Assembly: GCA_039527025.1 (NCBI GenBank)
Contig: BAAAJN010000006.1
Span: 248,001 to 312,000 of the forward strand
Origin: Microlunatus lacustris
GTDB lineage: Bacteria > Actinomycetota > Actinomycetes > Propionibacteriales > Propionibacteriaceae
DNA length: 64,000 nt
Direction: 5' to 3'
Shown here: one piece after another, positions 22,857-31,842 of the stretch
Position numbering within the stretch: the stretch's first letter is position 1
Layout: the number at the start of each line of letters is the position of its first letter
Made by a program: the position numbers and the translations under genes
Notes under the pieces: generated by a model
The model's input: only the letters and a program-made list of their open reading frames with translations
What the model was told of the DNA's origin: nothing
Database searches by the model: none

Positions 22857-24059
22857 TCGTCCGGCGGCCCGCCGGAGCCGCGTGGCCACCTCGCCGACGA
22901 GCTCGGCGCTGCGCACGTCGCGCAGCCGCCGGTCTCGACGGTCGCGCTCGGCGCGGTCCGCCAGGAACGCGCCCCGGCCCAGGGCCGCGGAGAGGGTGCC
23001 GACGACCATCGCCGCGGCGGCGTCGACCGGGACGCTCGCGGTCCGGGCCGGCGGTTCGTCCTGCCCCGCGGCCGGTCTGGCGAGCACCTCGAGGTCGCCG
23101 ACCACCCGGACCCCACTGGCCGCGATGCCGTCGGCGTAGCGCCGGCCGAGCTCGGAGGCCCGGTCCGCAGCCCAGCGGGGCAGCTGCAGGAGGGTCTCCC
23201 TGGCGCCCGGCGTGCGCGCCTGCAGCAGCCGCGCGATCCCGCCCTCCCGCAGCAGGACCTCGTAGTCGCCCCACTCCACACCCTGGCCCTTGACCGCCCG
23301 GTTGACCTGGCGCATCAGCTCCGACTCCGGCAAGGACATCGAGCGGTTGGCCTGCAGCCCGCCCAGGGAGGAGTCGACCAGGAAGCCGGGCGGCAGGTCG
23401 AGCAGGGCCTCGAAGGCGTCGGTCAGCTGGGTCGGCCGGGCCTTGTCCACCACGACCGCCGTCACGTGCTCCGCCCCCGCCGCGGCCGCCCAGCGCCGGA
23501 CGACGCCTGCCTGGTCGTTGCGCCGGTGGAAGGACGGCGTCACCTTCTGCTCGGGCGGGTCGGCCAGCACCGCGCGGAGCCAGCGCTCGAAGGTGTGGGT
23601 GGTGCCACCCTTGAGGTACTGCTGCCACGACGACACCAGGACGGCGGCGAACGGGCGCAGGGTGACCACCACCTGGATCGGCTCGCCGAGCTCCTCGACG
23701 AAGCGCGCCGCGGCCTCGTCGTCGGCCTCCGAGGCGAACTCGTGGCTGATCCAGACCCGGCGCCGGGTCTCGGCCCGCACCTCGGTCATCAGCCGATCCC
23801 AGTGCCGCCGCGGGGGGACGACGGCGCCGGGGCCGTTCCAGCCCCAGCGCCGGCCCATCAGCGCCGACACCGCTTCGCGGTGGTTGATGCCGCCGCCCGG
23901 GTAGCGCACCCCCGCCGCCAGCAGGTCCGCCCGGCGGGCCTGGGCCGTCGTCTGCAGGGCCGTGGTCCCGGTCTTCGGCAGGCCGATGTGCAGCAGCCGT
24001 GCGCCGGCCGGCAGCGGCGGGGTCAGCCGAGCGGGCCCGCCGGGGTCAGCGGTCTCCAA
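22836..24059 (-). CDS. Sulfotransferase-like P-loop protein
   Basis: The 407-residue protein starts with the 5'-phosphosulfate-binding loop ARLLHIGLPKTGTTALQ (about residues 20-36). A second conserved region, PIQVVVTLRPFAAVLVSSWQQYLK, fits the 3'-phosphate-binding strand/helix of PAPS-dependent sulfotransferases. The tail beyond about 330 is Arg/Ala-rich and unconserved. The enzyme would transfer sulfate from PAPS to a carbohydrate or other acceptor in the cytosol. Acceptor and product are unknown, and no capsule or glycan genes lie next to it. The ATG at 24059 is well placed. Confidence 0.78.
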   Translation of the reverse strand: METADPGGPARLTPPLPAGARLLHIGLPKTGTTALQTTAQARRADLLAAGVRYPGGGINHREAVSALMGRRWGWNGPGAVVPPRRHWDRLMTEVRAETRRRVWISHEFASEADDEAAARFVEELGEPIQVVVTLRPFAAVLVSSWQQYLKGGTTHTFERWLRAVLADPPEQKVTPSFHRRNDQAGVVRRWAAAAGAEHVTAVVVDKARPTQLTDAFEALLDLPPGFLVDSSLGGLQANRSMSLPESELMRQVNRAVKGQGVEWGDYEVLLREGGIARLLQARTPGARETLLQLPRWAADRASELGRRYADGIAASGVRVVGDLEVLARPAAGQDEPPARTASVPVDAAAAMVVGTLSAALGRGAFLADRAERDRRDRRLRDVRSAELVGEVATRLRRAAGRRLRPRG

Positions 24060-24196
24060 CTGGGTCCTCCTGTGGACGTGGGCGGGGCCCCGGGGCGCCC
24101 GTCGAGAGCCCCCACGCTAGGCCGCGGTTCCTCAAGATCGACTCAGGGGCACTCGCGCCGCCGCCGATCCCGGCCAGCCGGTGCTACCTTCCCAGC

Positions 24197-24277
24197 ATGA
24201 ACAGAGGAATTATCGGAACCATCGTCGGTGTGCTCGTCGTGATCATCCTCGTGCTGGTGATCATGCGCCTGGCCTGA
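24197..24277 (+). CDS. 26-residue hydrophobic membrane peptide
   Basis: The short frame encodes MNRGIIGTIVGVLVVIILV then LVIMRLA, a single transmembrane helix flanked by Asn/Arg on one side and Arg on the other. Codons fit the genome's bias at GTC, CTC and ATC but include AGA, GGA and ATT at the start, as seen at translation starts. It lies between the divergent sulfotransferase gene and converging lutC, stopping ten bases before the latter. The base composition is consistent with a real small gene, and similar tiny hydrophobic proteins are known in actinobacteria. Function unknown. Confidence 0.55.
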   Translation: MNRGIIGTIVGVLVVIILVLVIMRLA

Positions 24278-24287
24278 GCCAGGGAGA

Positions 24288-24941
24288 TCACCGCTCGACG
24301 ACGAGCACCTCAAGTGTGCGCGGTCCGTGCACGCCCTCCACCCGGTTCAGCTCGATGTCACTGGTCGCACTCGGACCGCTGATCATCGTCGTCGGCCGGG
24401 TGACATCGAGGGCGCGCACGGCCTGCGGCACGTCAGCCACCACCTGCCCGGGCAGCACCACGCACAGGTGGTAGTCGGGGATCAGGCTGACCACCCGCCG
24501 TCCCTGGCCCGCACTCCCGTCCAGCACCAACGTCCCCGTCTCGGCCACCGCGAGGGCACAGCCGGAGAGCACCCCGTCGAGCTCGTCGAGCTCCGCCACC
24601 GCCAGCTGGCCCTCCGCGTGCGGGCCGTCGGTCCGCACGTCCACGTCGGCCTCCAGCCGGCCGAGCCAGGCCGGGTCCAGCCCGGCCGGCACCACCAGCC
24701 CGCGGACCCCCCGCTCCCGCAGCGCCACCGCCACCGTCGCCGGCAGCTCCTCGGCGGAGCACCGCCGCACCAGGGCCTTGTAGTCGAGCAGCCGGTCCAC
24801 CAGGCGCTCGACCAGGGCGTCGTGACCCAGGTCCGACGTCGTCCGGTACCCCCGGGCCAGCCCGTCGTAGCGCAGGTCCGGCGGCGGCGCGGCCGCATGT
24901 GCGGCCCGGATCCGGGCCAGCACCTCCTCGCGCGCGCTCAC
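24288..24941 (-). CDS. lutC: LutC-type LUD-domain protein of L-lactate oxidation
   Basis: The 217-residue protein carries the LUD domain: LVVPAGLDPAWL, GVLSGCALAVAETGTLVLDG, RVVSLIPDYHLCVVLPGQVV and the ending TMISGPSATSDIELNRVEGVHGPRTLEVL, all family marks. LutC works with LutA and LutB to oxidise L-lactate to pyruvate in the cytosol. GTG at 24941 overlaps the lutB stop (GTGA); the longer frame is a shadow. It is the third gene of lutABC. Confidence 0.93.
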   Translation of the reverse strand: MSAREEVLARIRAAHAAAPPPDLRYDGLARGYRTTSDLGHDALVERLVDRLLDYKALVRRCSAEELPATVAVALRERGVRGLVVPAGLDPAWLGRLEADVDVRTDGPHAEGQLAVAELDELDGVLSGCALAVAETGTLVLDGSAGQGRRVVSLIPDYHLCVVLPGQVVADVPQAVRALDVTRPTTMISGPSATSDIELNRVEGVHGPRTLEVLVVER

Positions 24942-26434
24942 TGCACGTCCTGCGACGGCGCCGCGGTGTGCTCGGCGGCCCACCAGTCGCGGAAGGTCTG
25001 CTGCGGCGGCCGGGCGAGGTCCCGGGTCGCCGTCCACTGCGCCGCCACCGGGAGCGGCACGTCCCCGATCACCCCGCGGCGACGACCCAGCACCCGTCCG
25101 AGCCGGCCGCTGCGCAGGGCCAGGGTCCAGCGGGTCGGGTTGCTCATCACCCAGGCCGCCGCCTTCATCGCGCTCGCCTCGACGCTCGGCACCCGGTGCT
25201 CGGCGGCGTAGGTCTCGGTGTGCTCGGCCCGCAGGTGCACCAGGATGCTCGGGATGTCGATCTTGACCGGGCAGACGTCGTAGCAGGCCCCGCAGAGCGA
25301 CGACGCGTACGGCAGCGACGCGTTGTCCTCGATGCCGGTCAGCTGCGGGGACAGGATCGCGCCGATCGGGCCCGGGTAGACCGAGCCGTAGGCGTGCCCG
25401 CCGGCCCGCTCGTACACCGGGCAGACGTTCAGGCAGGCGCTGCAGCGGATGCAGTTGAGCGCGTCCCGGCCCTGCGCGTCCGACAGCACCGCCGTCCGGC
25501 CGTTGTCCAGCAGCACCAGGTGGAAGGCCTGCGGGCCGTCACCCGGGGTGACCCCGGTCCACATCGACGTGTAGGGGTTCATCCGCTCACCCGTCGACGA
25601 GCGCGGCAGCAGCTGCAGGAAGACCTCGAGGTCCTCGGCCCGAGGCACCAGCTTCTCGATGCCCATCACGGTGATCAGCGTCTCGGGCAGGGTCAGGCAC
25701 ATCCGGCCGTTGCCCTCGGACTCCACGACGGCCAGCGTCCCCGTCCCGGCCACGGCGAAGTTGGCTCCGCTCACCGCGACCTTGGCGGACAGGAACTTCC
25801 GCCGCAGGTGCTGCCGGGCGGCCGCGGCCAGCGCGGCGGGTTCGTCACTCAGCCCCGGGTCGACGTCGGCCATCTCGCGCAGGAAGATCTCCCGGATCTC
25901 GGCCCGGTTGCGGTGGATGGCCGGCACCAGGATGTGCGACGGCTTGTCGTGCCCCAGCTGGACGATCAGCTCGGCCAGATCGGTCTCGAAGGCGGCGATG
26001 CCCGCTGCCTCCAGCGCCTCGTTGAGGGCGATCTCCTGGGTGGCCATCGACTTCACCTTGACCACCTCGTCGGCACCGGTGGCCCGGACCAGCTCGACGA
26101 CGATCCGGTTGGCCTCCTCGGCGTCGCGGGCCCAGTGCACCACCCCGCCGCGGGCGGTGACCGCCTCTTCGAGCTGGACCAGGTACTCGGGCAGGTGGGC
26201 CATGGTGTGCACCTTGAGCTGGCGGCCGGCTTCGCGCAGCTCCTCCCAGTCGGGCAGCTCGGCGACGACGGCCGCCCGCTTCGCCCGGATGGTGCTGGTC
26301 GCCTTGCCGAGGTTGCGGCGCAGCTGGGTGTCGGTGAGGGAGTGGCGGGCGGCGTCGGGGAAGCTCTCATCGCCGCGCAGGTGACCCGTCCCGCGGGGGG
26401 AGATCACCGGCATGCCCAGGTGGACCGCGCTCAT
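24938..26434 (-). CDS. lutB: LutB-type iron-sulfur protein of L-lactate oxidation
   Basis: The 498-residue protein combines an N-terminal LUD-type domain (about 60-310, with FAVAGTGTLAVVESEGNGRMCLTLP) and a ferredoxin-type region with two cysteine clusters, CIRCSACLNVCP and CGACYDVCPV, for [4Fe-4S] clusters. A short C-terminal domain follows. It passes electrons from lactate oxidation on within the LutABC complex. The ATG at 26434 shares one base with the lutA stop (TGATG). All eight cluster cysteines are present. Confidence 0.95.
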   Translation of the reverse strand: MSAVHLGMPVISPRGTGHLRGDESFPDAARHSLTDTQLRRNLGKATSTIRAKRAAVVAELPDWEELREAGRQLKVHTMAHLPEYLVQLEEAVTARGGVVHWARDAEEANRIVVELVRATGADEVVKVKSMATQEIALNEALEAAGIAAFETDLAELIVQLGHDKPSHILVPAIHRNRAEIREIFLREMADVDPGLSDEPAALAAAARQHLRRKFLSAKVAVSGANFAVAGTGTLAVVESEGNGRMCLTLPETLITVMGIEKLVPRAEDLEVFLQLLPRSSTGERMNPYTSMWTGVTPGDGPQAFHLVLLDNGRTAVLSDAQGRDALNCIRCSACLNVCPVYERAGGHAYGSVYPGPIGAILSPQLTGIEDNASLPYASSLCGACYDVCPVKIDIPSILVHLRAEHTETYAAEHRVPSVEASAMKAAAWVMSNPTRWTLALRSGRLGRVLGRRRGVIGDVPLPVAAQWTATRDLARPPQQTFRDWWAAEHTAAPSQDVQ

Positions 26435-27231
26435 CAGGCCACCGCCTCCGGGCCGGCGTGCACACCGGAGTCCTGGCCACCGGCGGCCAGCACCATCGGC
26501 TGGTCCCGCGTGGCGGCCAGGATCTGGGCCAGGTGCACCGTCTTCGCCCCGGTGCGCAGCCTCGAGAGGCCACCGCCGATGTGCATCAGGCACGAGCTGT
26601 CGCCCGCGGTGCAGATCTCGGCGCCGGTACTGGTCACGTGCCGCATCTTGTCGGCCAGCATGGCGCTGGAGGTGTCGACGTTCTTGATCGCGAAGGTGCC
26701 GCCGAAGCCGCAGCACTGGTCGGCCGCCGGCAGCTCCACCAGGTCGATCGCCTGCACGGCCTGCAGCAGCCGCAGCGGCTTGTCCCCCACCCGGAGCATC
26801 CGCAGCGAGTGGCAGGTCGGGTGGTAGGTCACCCGGTGCGGGAAGTAGGCGCCGACGTCGGTGACCCCGAGCACGTCCACCAGCAGCTCCGAGAGCTCGT
26901 AGGTCCGGGCGGCCGCCGCGGCCACCTGCTGCTGCAGCTCGGGGCTGCCGAACCGCTCCGCGACGACGGCGTGCTGGTGGCGCACGGAGCCGACGCAGGA
27001 GCCCGAGGGGGCGACGACGGCGTCGTAACCGGCGAAGGTGTCGGCGTAGCGCTGCACCATCGGCAGCGCCTGCTGCTGGTAGCCGGTGTTGACGTGCATC
27101 TGACCGCAGCAGGTCTGCTCCGGGGGGAACTCGACGCGGTGGCCGAGCCGCTCCAGCACGGTGACGGTGGCTCGCCCCACGTCGGGGAAGAGGGCGTCGG
27201 CCAGGCAGGTGATGAACAGCGCGATCCTCAT
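26434..27231 (-). CDS. lutA: LutA-type CCG-domain protein of L-lactate oxidation
   Basis: The 265-residue protein has two CCG domains: PEQTCCGQMHVNTGY at about 38-52 and ADQCCGFGGTFAIKN at about 188-202. Each is accompanied by upstream single cysteines (FITCLAD and YHPTCHS) that complete the iron-sulfur sites. LutA is related to the heterodisulfide reductase/GlpC subunits and is the first gene of lutABC. The ATG at 27231 is typical (MRIALFITCLAD). The 168-base divergent gap to the next gene should hold the promoter. No LutR/GntR regulator is adjacent. Confidence 0.94.
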   Translation of the reverse strand: MRIALFITCLADALFPDVGRATVTVLERLGHRVEFPPEQTCCGQMHVNTGYQQQALPMVQRYADTFAGYDAVVAPSGSCVGSVRHQHAVVAERFGSPELQQQVAAAAARTYELSELLVDVLGVTDVGAYFPHRVTYHPTCHSLRMLRVGDKPLRLLQAVQAIDLVELPAADQCCGFGGTFAIKNVDTSSAMLADKMRHVTSTGAEICTAGDSSCLMHIGGGLSRLRTGAKTVHLAQILAATRDQPMVLAAGGQDSGVHAGPEAVA

Positions 27232-27399
27232 GGGGTCTGCGGTCAGCCTCTCGTGGGGTCTGGTGCGGCCGAGCCTAGCCGTGGCCGCCCCCGCGCCCGA
27301 CCGGCTGCCCGGGGACGGGGGTCGCCCGGGTCCCTGGTGATCCCGGCTAGCGTGACGGCGGCACCGCAGGTCCACCGACGCAGGAAGAGGGGACGGTCC

Positions 27400-28182
27400 G
27401 TGCAGCATCACGAGGACACCATCGAGGGCTACGTCACCAGTGTCTCGTCGCGGCCGGAGGTGCTCGGGGTGGTGGTGGTCGGCTCGGTGGCCCGCGGGAT
27501 CCCGCGGGAGGACTCCGACGTGGACGTCTACCTCGTGGTCACCGACGAGGCTTACGCCGACGCGGCGGCCCGCGGCCGGATCGCGGCGGTCAGCCAGGAC
27601 GGCGTGACCTACCCGGGCGGCTACGTCGACCTCAAGCTGGCCAGCCCGGGCTATCTGGGCGCCGCCGTCGAGCGGGCCGACGACCCCACCCGGGCGTCCC
27701 TCCTCGGGGCCCGGGTGGCCTTCGACCGGGCCGGGGACCTCGCGGACCGGATCAGCGCCATCACCACCCTGCCCGAGGAGGAGTGGTCCCGGCGGGTGGT
27801 TGCCCACCGCGCCCAGACGCGGCTGCACGGCGGCTACTTCCTGGAGCAGGCCGACCAGCTGGGCGACCCCTTCCTGCTGCAGCACGCCGCCGTCCACCTG
27901 GCGCTCTCGGCGGGCCGGGTGGCGCTGGCCACCGCCCACCGGTTCTTCGCCGGCCCGAAGTACCTCGCGGCGGCGCTGGCCGAGCTGGACCTGCCGGAGG
28001 ACTTCCGCACCTCCTGGCAGCACGTGGTCCGCGGCCCCAGCGCGGCGGCCGGTCGCCTGCTGCTCGAGGCGGTCGACGGCTGGCTGGGCGACGCGGAGCC
28101 TTGTGACGCGCAGCTGTCCCGCTTCATCTCCGACAACGAGCTGGCCTGGCTGAACGGCACCGTCCCGCCCGAGTTCTGGTGA
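27400..28182 (+). CDS. Nucleotidyltransferase-domain protein (aminoglycoside-type/MNT-like)
   Basis: The 260-residue protein has the polymerase beta-like nucleotidyltransferase motif VVVVGSVARGIPREDSDVDVYLVV at about 22-46: GS, then two aspartates of D-x-D spaced as usual. A helical C-terminal half at about 130-235 may bind substrate or close the site (QLGDPFLLQHAAVHLALSAGRVAL). Such proteins transfer AMP or other NMPs to small molecules, RNA or proteins; no HEPN partner is adjacent, so a toxin/antitoxin role is not indicated. GTG at 27400, behind GAGGGGAC, is preferred over a longer frame. Confidence 0.8.
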   Translation: MQHHEDTIEGYVTSVSSRPEVLGVVVVGSVARGIPREDSDVDVYLVVTDEAYADAAARGRIAAVSQDGVTYPGGYVDLKLASPGYLGAAVERADDPTRASLLGARVAFDRAGDLADRISAITTLPEEEWSRRVVAHRAQTRLHGGYFLEQADQLGDPFLLQHAAVHLALSAGRVALATAHRFFAGPKYLAAALAELDLPEDFRTSWQHVVRGPSAAAGRLLLEAVDGWLGDAEPCDAQLSRFISDNELAWLNGTVPPEFW

Positions 28183-28188
28183 TCACGC

Positions 28189-29037
28189 TCAGCCCGCGGG
28201 CGTGGTGTTGCGGGCCCGGTAGGCGGTGGGGCTCATCCCGTGCGCGCGGCGGAAGCAGCGGCTGAAGTAGTTGGGGTCGGGCCAGCCGACCTGCTGCCCG
28301 ACCCAGGCGACCGGTCGGTCGGTCTGCACCAGCAGGGAGGCCGCCATCTCCGCGCGGGTCCTGGCCAGCCAGGCCATCGGCGTGGCGCCCAGCTGGCTGC
28401 GGAACTCGCGGTGCAGGTGTGAGACCGAGTGCCCGACCGCCGCCGCCAGCTCCTCCATCGCCCAGGCCCGCTGCGGCTCCCGGCCCAGCAGCAGCACCGT
28501 CCGGCGCACGGCGGGGCTGAAGGCCGGGATCGGCACGCCGGCGTCGAGCGGGATCCGGGCCAGCTCGGCCAGCACGGTGGTGGCCAGGCCGACCACCTGG
28601 ACCGCACCGGCGGTGCCCGGGCGGGCGCGGACTTCGGCCAGCTCCGCCAGGCGGGCCCGGACCCGCTCCCGAGCACCGGGGTCCAGGCGTCCCGCCGACG
28701 ATCCGCCCCGGAGCAGGAAGCGGCTGAGGGCGCCGACGTCGAGCAGCCACCGCAGCTCGTGGTGCAGCAGCTCCTCACCCAGGTAGAGGTTCCCGATCAC
28801 CGCCTGCTCCGGCTCGGTGTAGCCGTGCCACCGCCCGGGCCGCACCGCCGTCACCGCACCTGCGGTCAGCACCTCCCGCCCGGTCGAGGTCAGGTGGGTG
28901 ACGGTGCCGCCGAGCAGCACGGCCACCTCGAGGAAGTCGTGCGTGTGCCCCTCGACCGGGGCGGACAGCGCGACCACCTGGCCGGCCCCGGGGAAGCCAT
29001 CGGCGGCGAACACGTCCCGGCGGCGGAGCCTGTCCAC
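28189..29037 (-). CDS. AraC-family transcriptional regulator with cupin sensor
   Basis: The 282-residue protein has an N-terminal cupin-like sugar-sensing domain (HTHDFLEVAVLLGGTVTHLTS ... PGRWHGY ... NLYLGEELL) reminiscent of RhaS/RhaR. The C-terminal double helix-turn-helix covers about 185-275: MEELAAAVGHSVSHLHREF and YFSRCFRRAHGMSPTAYR. It is divergent from a PhyH-type oxygenase gene, which it probably controls. Its position beside the rhamnose genes makes a rhamnose or rhamnoside ligand possible, but a LacI protein already serves that regulon. Confidence 0.87.
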   Translation of the reverse strand: MDRLRRRDVFAADGFPGAGQVVALSAPVEGHTHDFLEVAVLLGGTVTHLTSTGREVLTAGAVTAVRPGRWHGYTEPEQAVIGNLYLGEELLHHELRWLLDVGALSRFLLRGGSSAGRLDPGARERVRARLAELAEVRARPGTAGAVQVVGLATTVLAELARIPLDAGVPIPAFSPAVRRTVLLLGREPQRAWAMEELAAAVGHSVSHLHREFRSQLGATPMAWLARTRAEMAASLLVQTDRPVAWVGQQVGWPDPNYFSRCFRRAHGMSPTAYRARNTTPAG

Positions 29038-29148
29038 AGCGCCTCCAGCAGGATCGTCCTAGCGGTCGGTCGTCCTGAGCCTAGTCACCGAGGGCCGTCG
29101 GCGGGCAGCGTGGAGCTCCCGCCCCCCGTCCAGCCCAGGGAGAACGCC

Positions 29149-29928
29149 ATGCAGGCCCCGCTGACCACCGACGTCCCCCAGGTCGAGACCCGGACCCTCA
29201 CCGAGCACGAGATCGCCGGTTACCGCGAGGACGGCTTCGTCCACCTCCGTGGCGTGCTGGCACCCGCGGAGGTGGAGCGCTACCGGGCCGCCGCGGCCCG
29301 GGCGTACGACGAGCTCGCCTCCCTCGACGCGGACAACCAGATGTTCCGTCAGATCGTCCAGGTCTGGCACTCCGACCCGACTCTGCGCCAGCTGACCCTG
29401 CACCCGGGGTTGGCCGGTTACGCAGCCCAGCTCGCCGGGATGCCCGTCCGCCTCTGGCACGACCAGCTGTTGATCAAGAAGCCGCACAACGGGACGCCCA
29501 CCGAGTTCCACCAGGACGCCCCGTACTGGCCGCACGCCGGCAGCCGTCATCAGCTGTCGGCCTGGGTGGCCCTGGTCGACGTCCCGGTGGAGCGCGGCTG
29601 CATGACCTTCATCCCCGGCAGCCACCGGCGTGACGACCTCCGTGCGGTCGACCTGACCGACGCCCACGACCTGTTCGACGCCGCCCCCGACCTCGCCTAC
29701 GAGAAGCGGGTGACCGTCCCGCTGCGGGCCGGCGACTGCACCTTCCACAACGGCTACCTGGCCCACACAGCCAACGCCAACGACACCGACGAGTTCCGCT
29801 TCGCCCTGGTCACCATCTACGTCGACGCCGAGACCCGCTACAGCGGGGCGCGGCACGTCTGCACCGACCCCCTCGGGCTCACCGTCGGCGAGGTGCTCCC
29901 CGACGAGGAGTTCCCCCGGTTCGGCTGA
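29149..29928 (+). CDS. Phytanoyl-CoA dioxygenase (PhyH)-family Fe(II)/2-oxoglutarate oxygenase
   Basis: The 259-residue protein shows the non-haem iron facial triad. His and Asp lie in TEFHQDAPYWP (HxD); the distal His is in FHNGYLAHTANAN. An Arg needed for 2-oxoglutarate follows in EFRFALVT. The N-terminus EIAGYREDGFVHLRGVLAPAEV is the standard PhyH opening. It would hydroxylate an unknown small substrate. It lies divergent from AraC and converges on the sugar permease gene only 13 bases away. A second AraC/PhyH pair exists at 54.4-56.4 kb. The ATG at 29149 has AGGGAGA upstream. Confidence 0.88.
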   Translation: MQAPLTTDVPQVETRTLTEHEIAGYREDGFVHLRGVLAPAEVERYRAAAARAYDELASLDADNQMFRQIVQVWHSDPTLRQLTLHPGLAGYAAQLAGMPVRLWHDQLLIKKPHNGTPTEFHQDAPYWPHAGSRHQLSAWVALVDVPVERGCMTFIPGSHRRDDLRAVDLTDAHDLFDAAPDLAYEKRVTVPLRAGDCTFHNGYLAHTANANDTDEFRFALVTIYVDAETRYSGARHVCTDPLGLTVGEVLPDEEFPRFG

Positions 29929-29941
29929 GCGGCAGCCCGCC

Positions 29942-30775
29942 TCAGCCCTTGACCGCGCCCGATGTCATCCCGGCCACGATCTGGCGGTTGAAGAAGATGT
30001 ACATCACCAGCGGCGGGATGGTGATCAGCAAGATGTTGGTGAACAGCAGGTTCCACTGGTTCAGCGTCTGGCTCTGGAAGTTGTAGAGGGTCAGCTGCAC
30101 GGTGACGTTCTCGTTGCCCGGCAGGAAGTACAGGGGCCCCTGGAAGTCGTTGAAGATGGCGACGGCCTGCACCACGATCACCGTGATCACCACCGGTTTG
30201 AGCAGCGGCAGGATGACCGAGAAGAACAGCCGCAACGGGCTGGCCCCGTCCACCGTGGCCGCCTCGTCGAGCTCGCGCGGGATGGAGGCGACGAAGGCAC
30301 GGAAGAGCAGGACGCAGAACGACATCCCGAAGGCCACGTTGACCAGGACCATGCCGGCCATCTGCTTGAACAGCCCGAGCTCCTGCAGCACCCAGATGGT
30401 GGGCACCACGGCCGGCGGGACGATCAGGCCGGCCATCACCATGGCGTTCACGAACGGGTTCCACCGCGACCGGCGCCGCTGCAGGACGTACCCGACCATG
30501 GCGGAGAGCACGACCATGATCGCGACGCTGGACACCGTCAGCGTGGTGCTGTTGATGAACGCCCGCAGCACGACGAACTGGCGGATCGTCATGACCGTCT
30601 GGATGTTCTCCCACAGCCGCCACTCGGTCGGCAGGCTGAAGTCGAAGTTCGCCGCCGCGGGCGCCGACTTGGCCGCGGTCAGGAAGATGAAGGCGAACGG
30701 CACCAGGAAGATGACCACCGAGGCCAGGACCGCGACGACACCGACCACCCAGCCGATGACCTTCTGCCTCTTCAT
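29942..30775 (-). CDS. Carbohydrate ABC transporter permease, CUT1 (MalG-like)
   Basis: The 277-residue inner-membrane protein has six helices and the EAA loop ELDEAATVDGASPLRLFFSVILPLLKP that docks to the ATPase. The usual C-terminus ...NRQIVAGMTSGAVKG is present. Its ATG at 30775 shares a base with the stop of the first permease gene (TGATG). It is the last gene of the binding protein-permease-permease operon. No ATPase gene is present, so a shared MsiK-type ATPase elsewhere is presumed, as is common for CUT1 systems in actinobacteria. Context suggests rhamnose or rhamnoside uptake. Confidence 0.92.
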   Translation of the reverse strand: MKRQKVIGWVVGVVAVLASVVIFLVPFAFIFLTAAKSAPAAANFDFSLPTEWRLWENIQTVMTIRQFVVLRAFINSTTLTVSSVAIMVVLSAMVGYVLQRRRSRWNPFVNAMVMAGLIVPPAVVPTIWVLQELGLFKQMAGMVLVNVAFGMSFCVLLFRAFVASIPRELDEAATVDGASPLRLFFSVILPLLKPVVITVIVVQAVAIFNDFQGPLYFLPGNENVTVQLTLYNFQSQTLNQWNLLFTNILLITIPPLVMYIFFNRQIVAGMTSGAVKG

Positions 30776-31695
30776 CAGGCCTGCACCTCCCGCCGGCTGA
30801 GGATCCACTGGACGGGGAGCACGATGGCGGTGACGACCACGAACAAGATCACGTTGCCCGCGGTGGACAGGCCGTAGTACCCCGCCTGGTAGTTCTTGTA
30901 GATCAGCGACCCGATCACGTCGCTGCTGAAGCCGGGGCCACCTCCGGTGGTGGCCCAGATCAGCTCGAACGAGCGCAGGCCCCCGATCAGCGACAGCAGG
31001 ACCACCGTCGCGGTGGCCGGCATCACCAGGGGCAGCGTGATGGCCCAGAAGTTCTGCCAGGCCGAGGCGCCGTCGACCCGGGCGGCCTCGTAGTACTCCT
31101 GCGGGATCCCCACCAGGCCGGCGATGTAGATCAGCGTGGCGATGCCGACGCCCTTCCAGATGTCGATCAGCGCGATGCTGTACAGCGCGAGCGACGGGTC
31201 GGTCAGCCAACCCGGACCGGTGATGCCGATGACCGCCAGGCTCTGGTTGATCAGGCCCTCGAAGGGGTCCATCAAGATCTTGAAGGTGATGCCGACACCG
31301 ATGGTCGAGACCAGGACCGGGAAGAAGACGACCGAGCGGAGGTATCCCCGGGCCACGATCTGCGAGGTGAGCAGCAGGCCGAGCAGCAGGCCCAGCACCA
31401 CCTTCGCCCCGGAGGTCACGAAGCCGTAGATGAAGGTGTTGACGAAGCCCCGGATGAGGAAGGGTTCGTCGAAGAACTGGCGGAAGTTGTCCAGCCCGAT
31501 GAACTCGGTGTCGAACAGGGTCCACCGGGTCAGGGAGAAGTAGAACGACGCGAAGGTGGGGACGGCGAACAGGACGAGGAACACCACGGCGGCAGGTAGG
31601 TAGAACCACAGCGGGTACGCGCTGTGCCGCTTCCGAGGTGCTGGGGGCGGCGTGGCCTCCGTGCTGGGCGCGGACGCGGTGGTGATTGACGCCAT
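30775..31695 (-). CDS. Carbohydrate ABC transporter permease, CUT1 (MalF-like)
   Basis: The 306-residue permease has six helices starting with YPLWFYLPAAVVFLVLFAVPTF and the EAA loop YYEAARVDGASAWQNFWAITLPLVMP. The ATG at 31695 follows GGAGACCAC; an in-frame start 18 bases upstream lacks such a site. The first 30 residues are a Thr/Pro/Ala-rich cytosolic leader. It pairs with the second permease downstream and with the binding lipoprotein upstream across a 147-base gap. Confidence 0.92.
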   Translation of the reverse strand: MASITTASAPSTEATPPPAPRKRHSAYPLWFYLPAAVVFLVLFAVPTFASFYFSLTRWTLFDTEFIGLDNFRQFFDEPFLIRGFVNTFIYGFVTSGAKVVLGLLLGLLLTSQIVARGYLRSVVFFPVLVSTIGVGITFKILMDPFEGLINQSLAVIGITGPGWLTDPSLALYSIALIDIWKGVGIATLIYIAGLVGIPQEYYEAARVDGASAWQNFWAITLPLVMPATATVVLLSLIGGLRSFELIWATTGGGPGFSSDVIGSLIYKNYQAGYYGLSTAGNVILFVVVTAIVLPVQWILSRREVQA

Positions 31696-31842
31696 GTGGT
31701 CTCCGTCGGTCAAGAGGTGGGACGCGCACCGCGGCTTGACGCCCGGTCGAGGAGTGGTCCCGGCAGCGGGCGACCGGCGACCAGCCGGGCGCCCGCTCTC
31801 CGGGACGTCGGTGACGAGCGACCGCTCGTCACCGGGACTGGG

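Noticed and set aside
19583..23281. 1232-residue open frame on the minus strand
   Set aside because: It runs antisense to the homocysteine methyltransferase and phoX genes and has shadow composition with no domain.
27400..28182. Nucleotidyltransferase as part of a HEPN/MNT toxin-antitoxin pair
   Set aside because: The protein is 260 residues with its own helical domain and no HEPN gene is adjacent.
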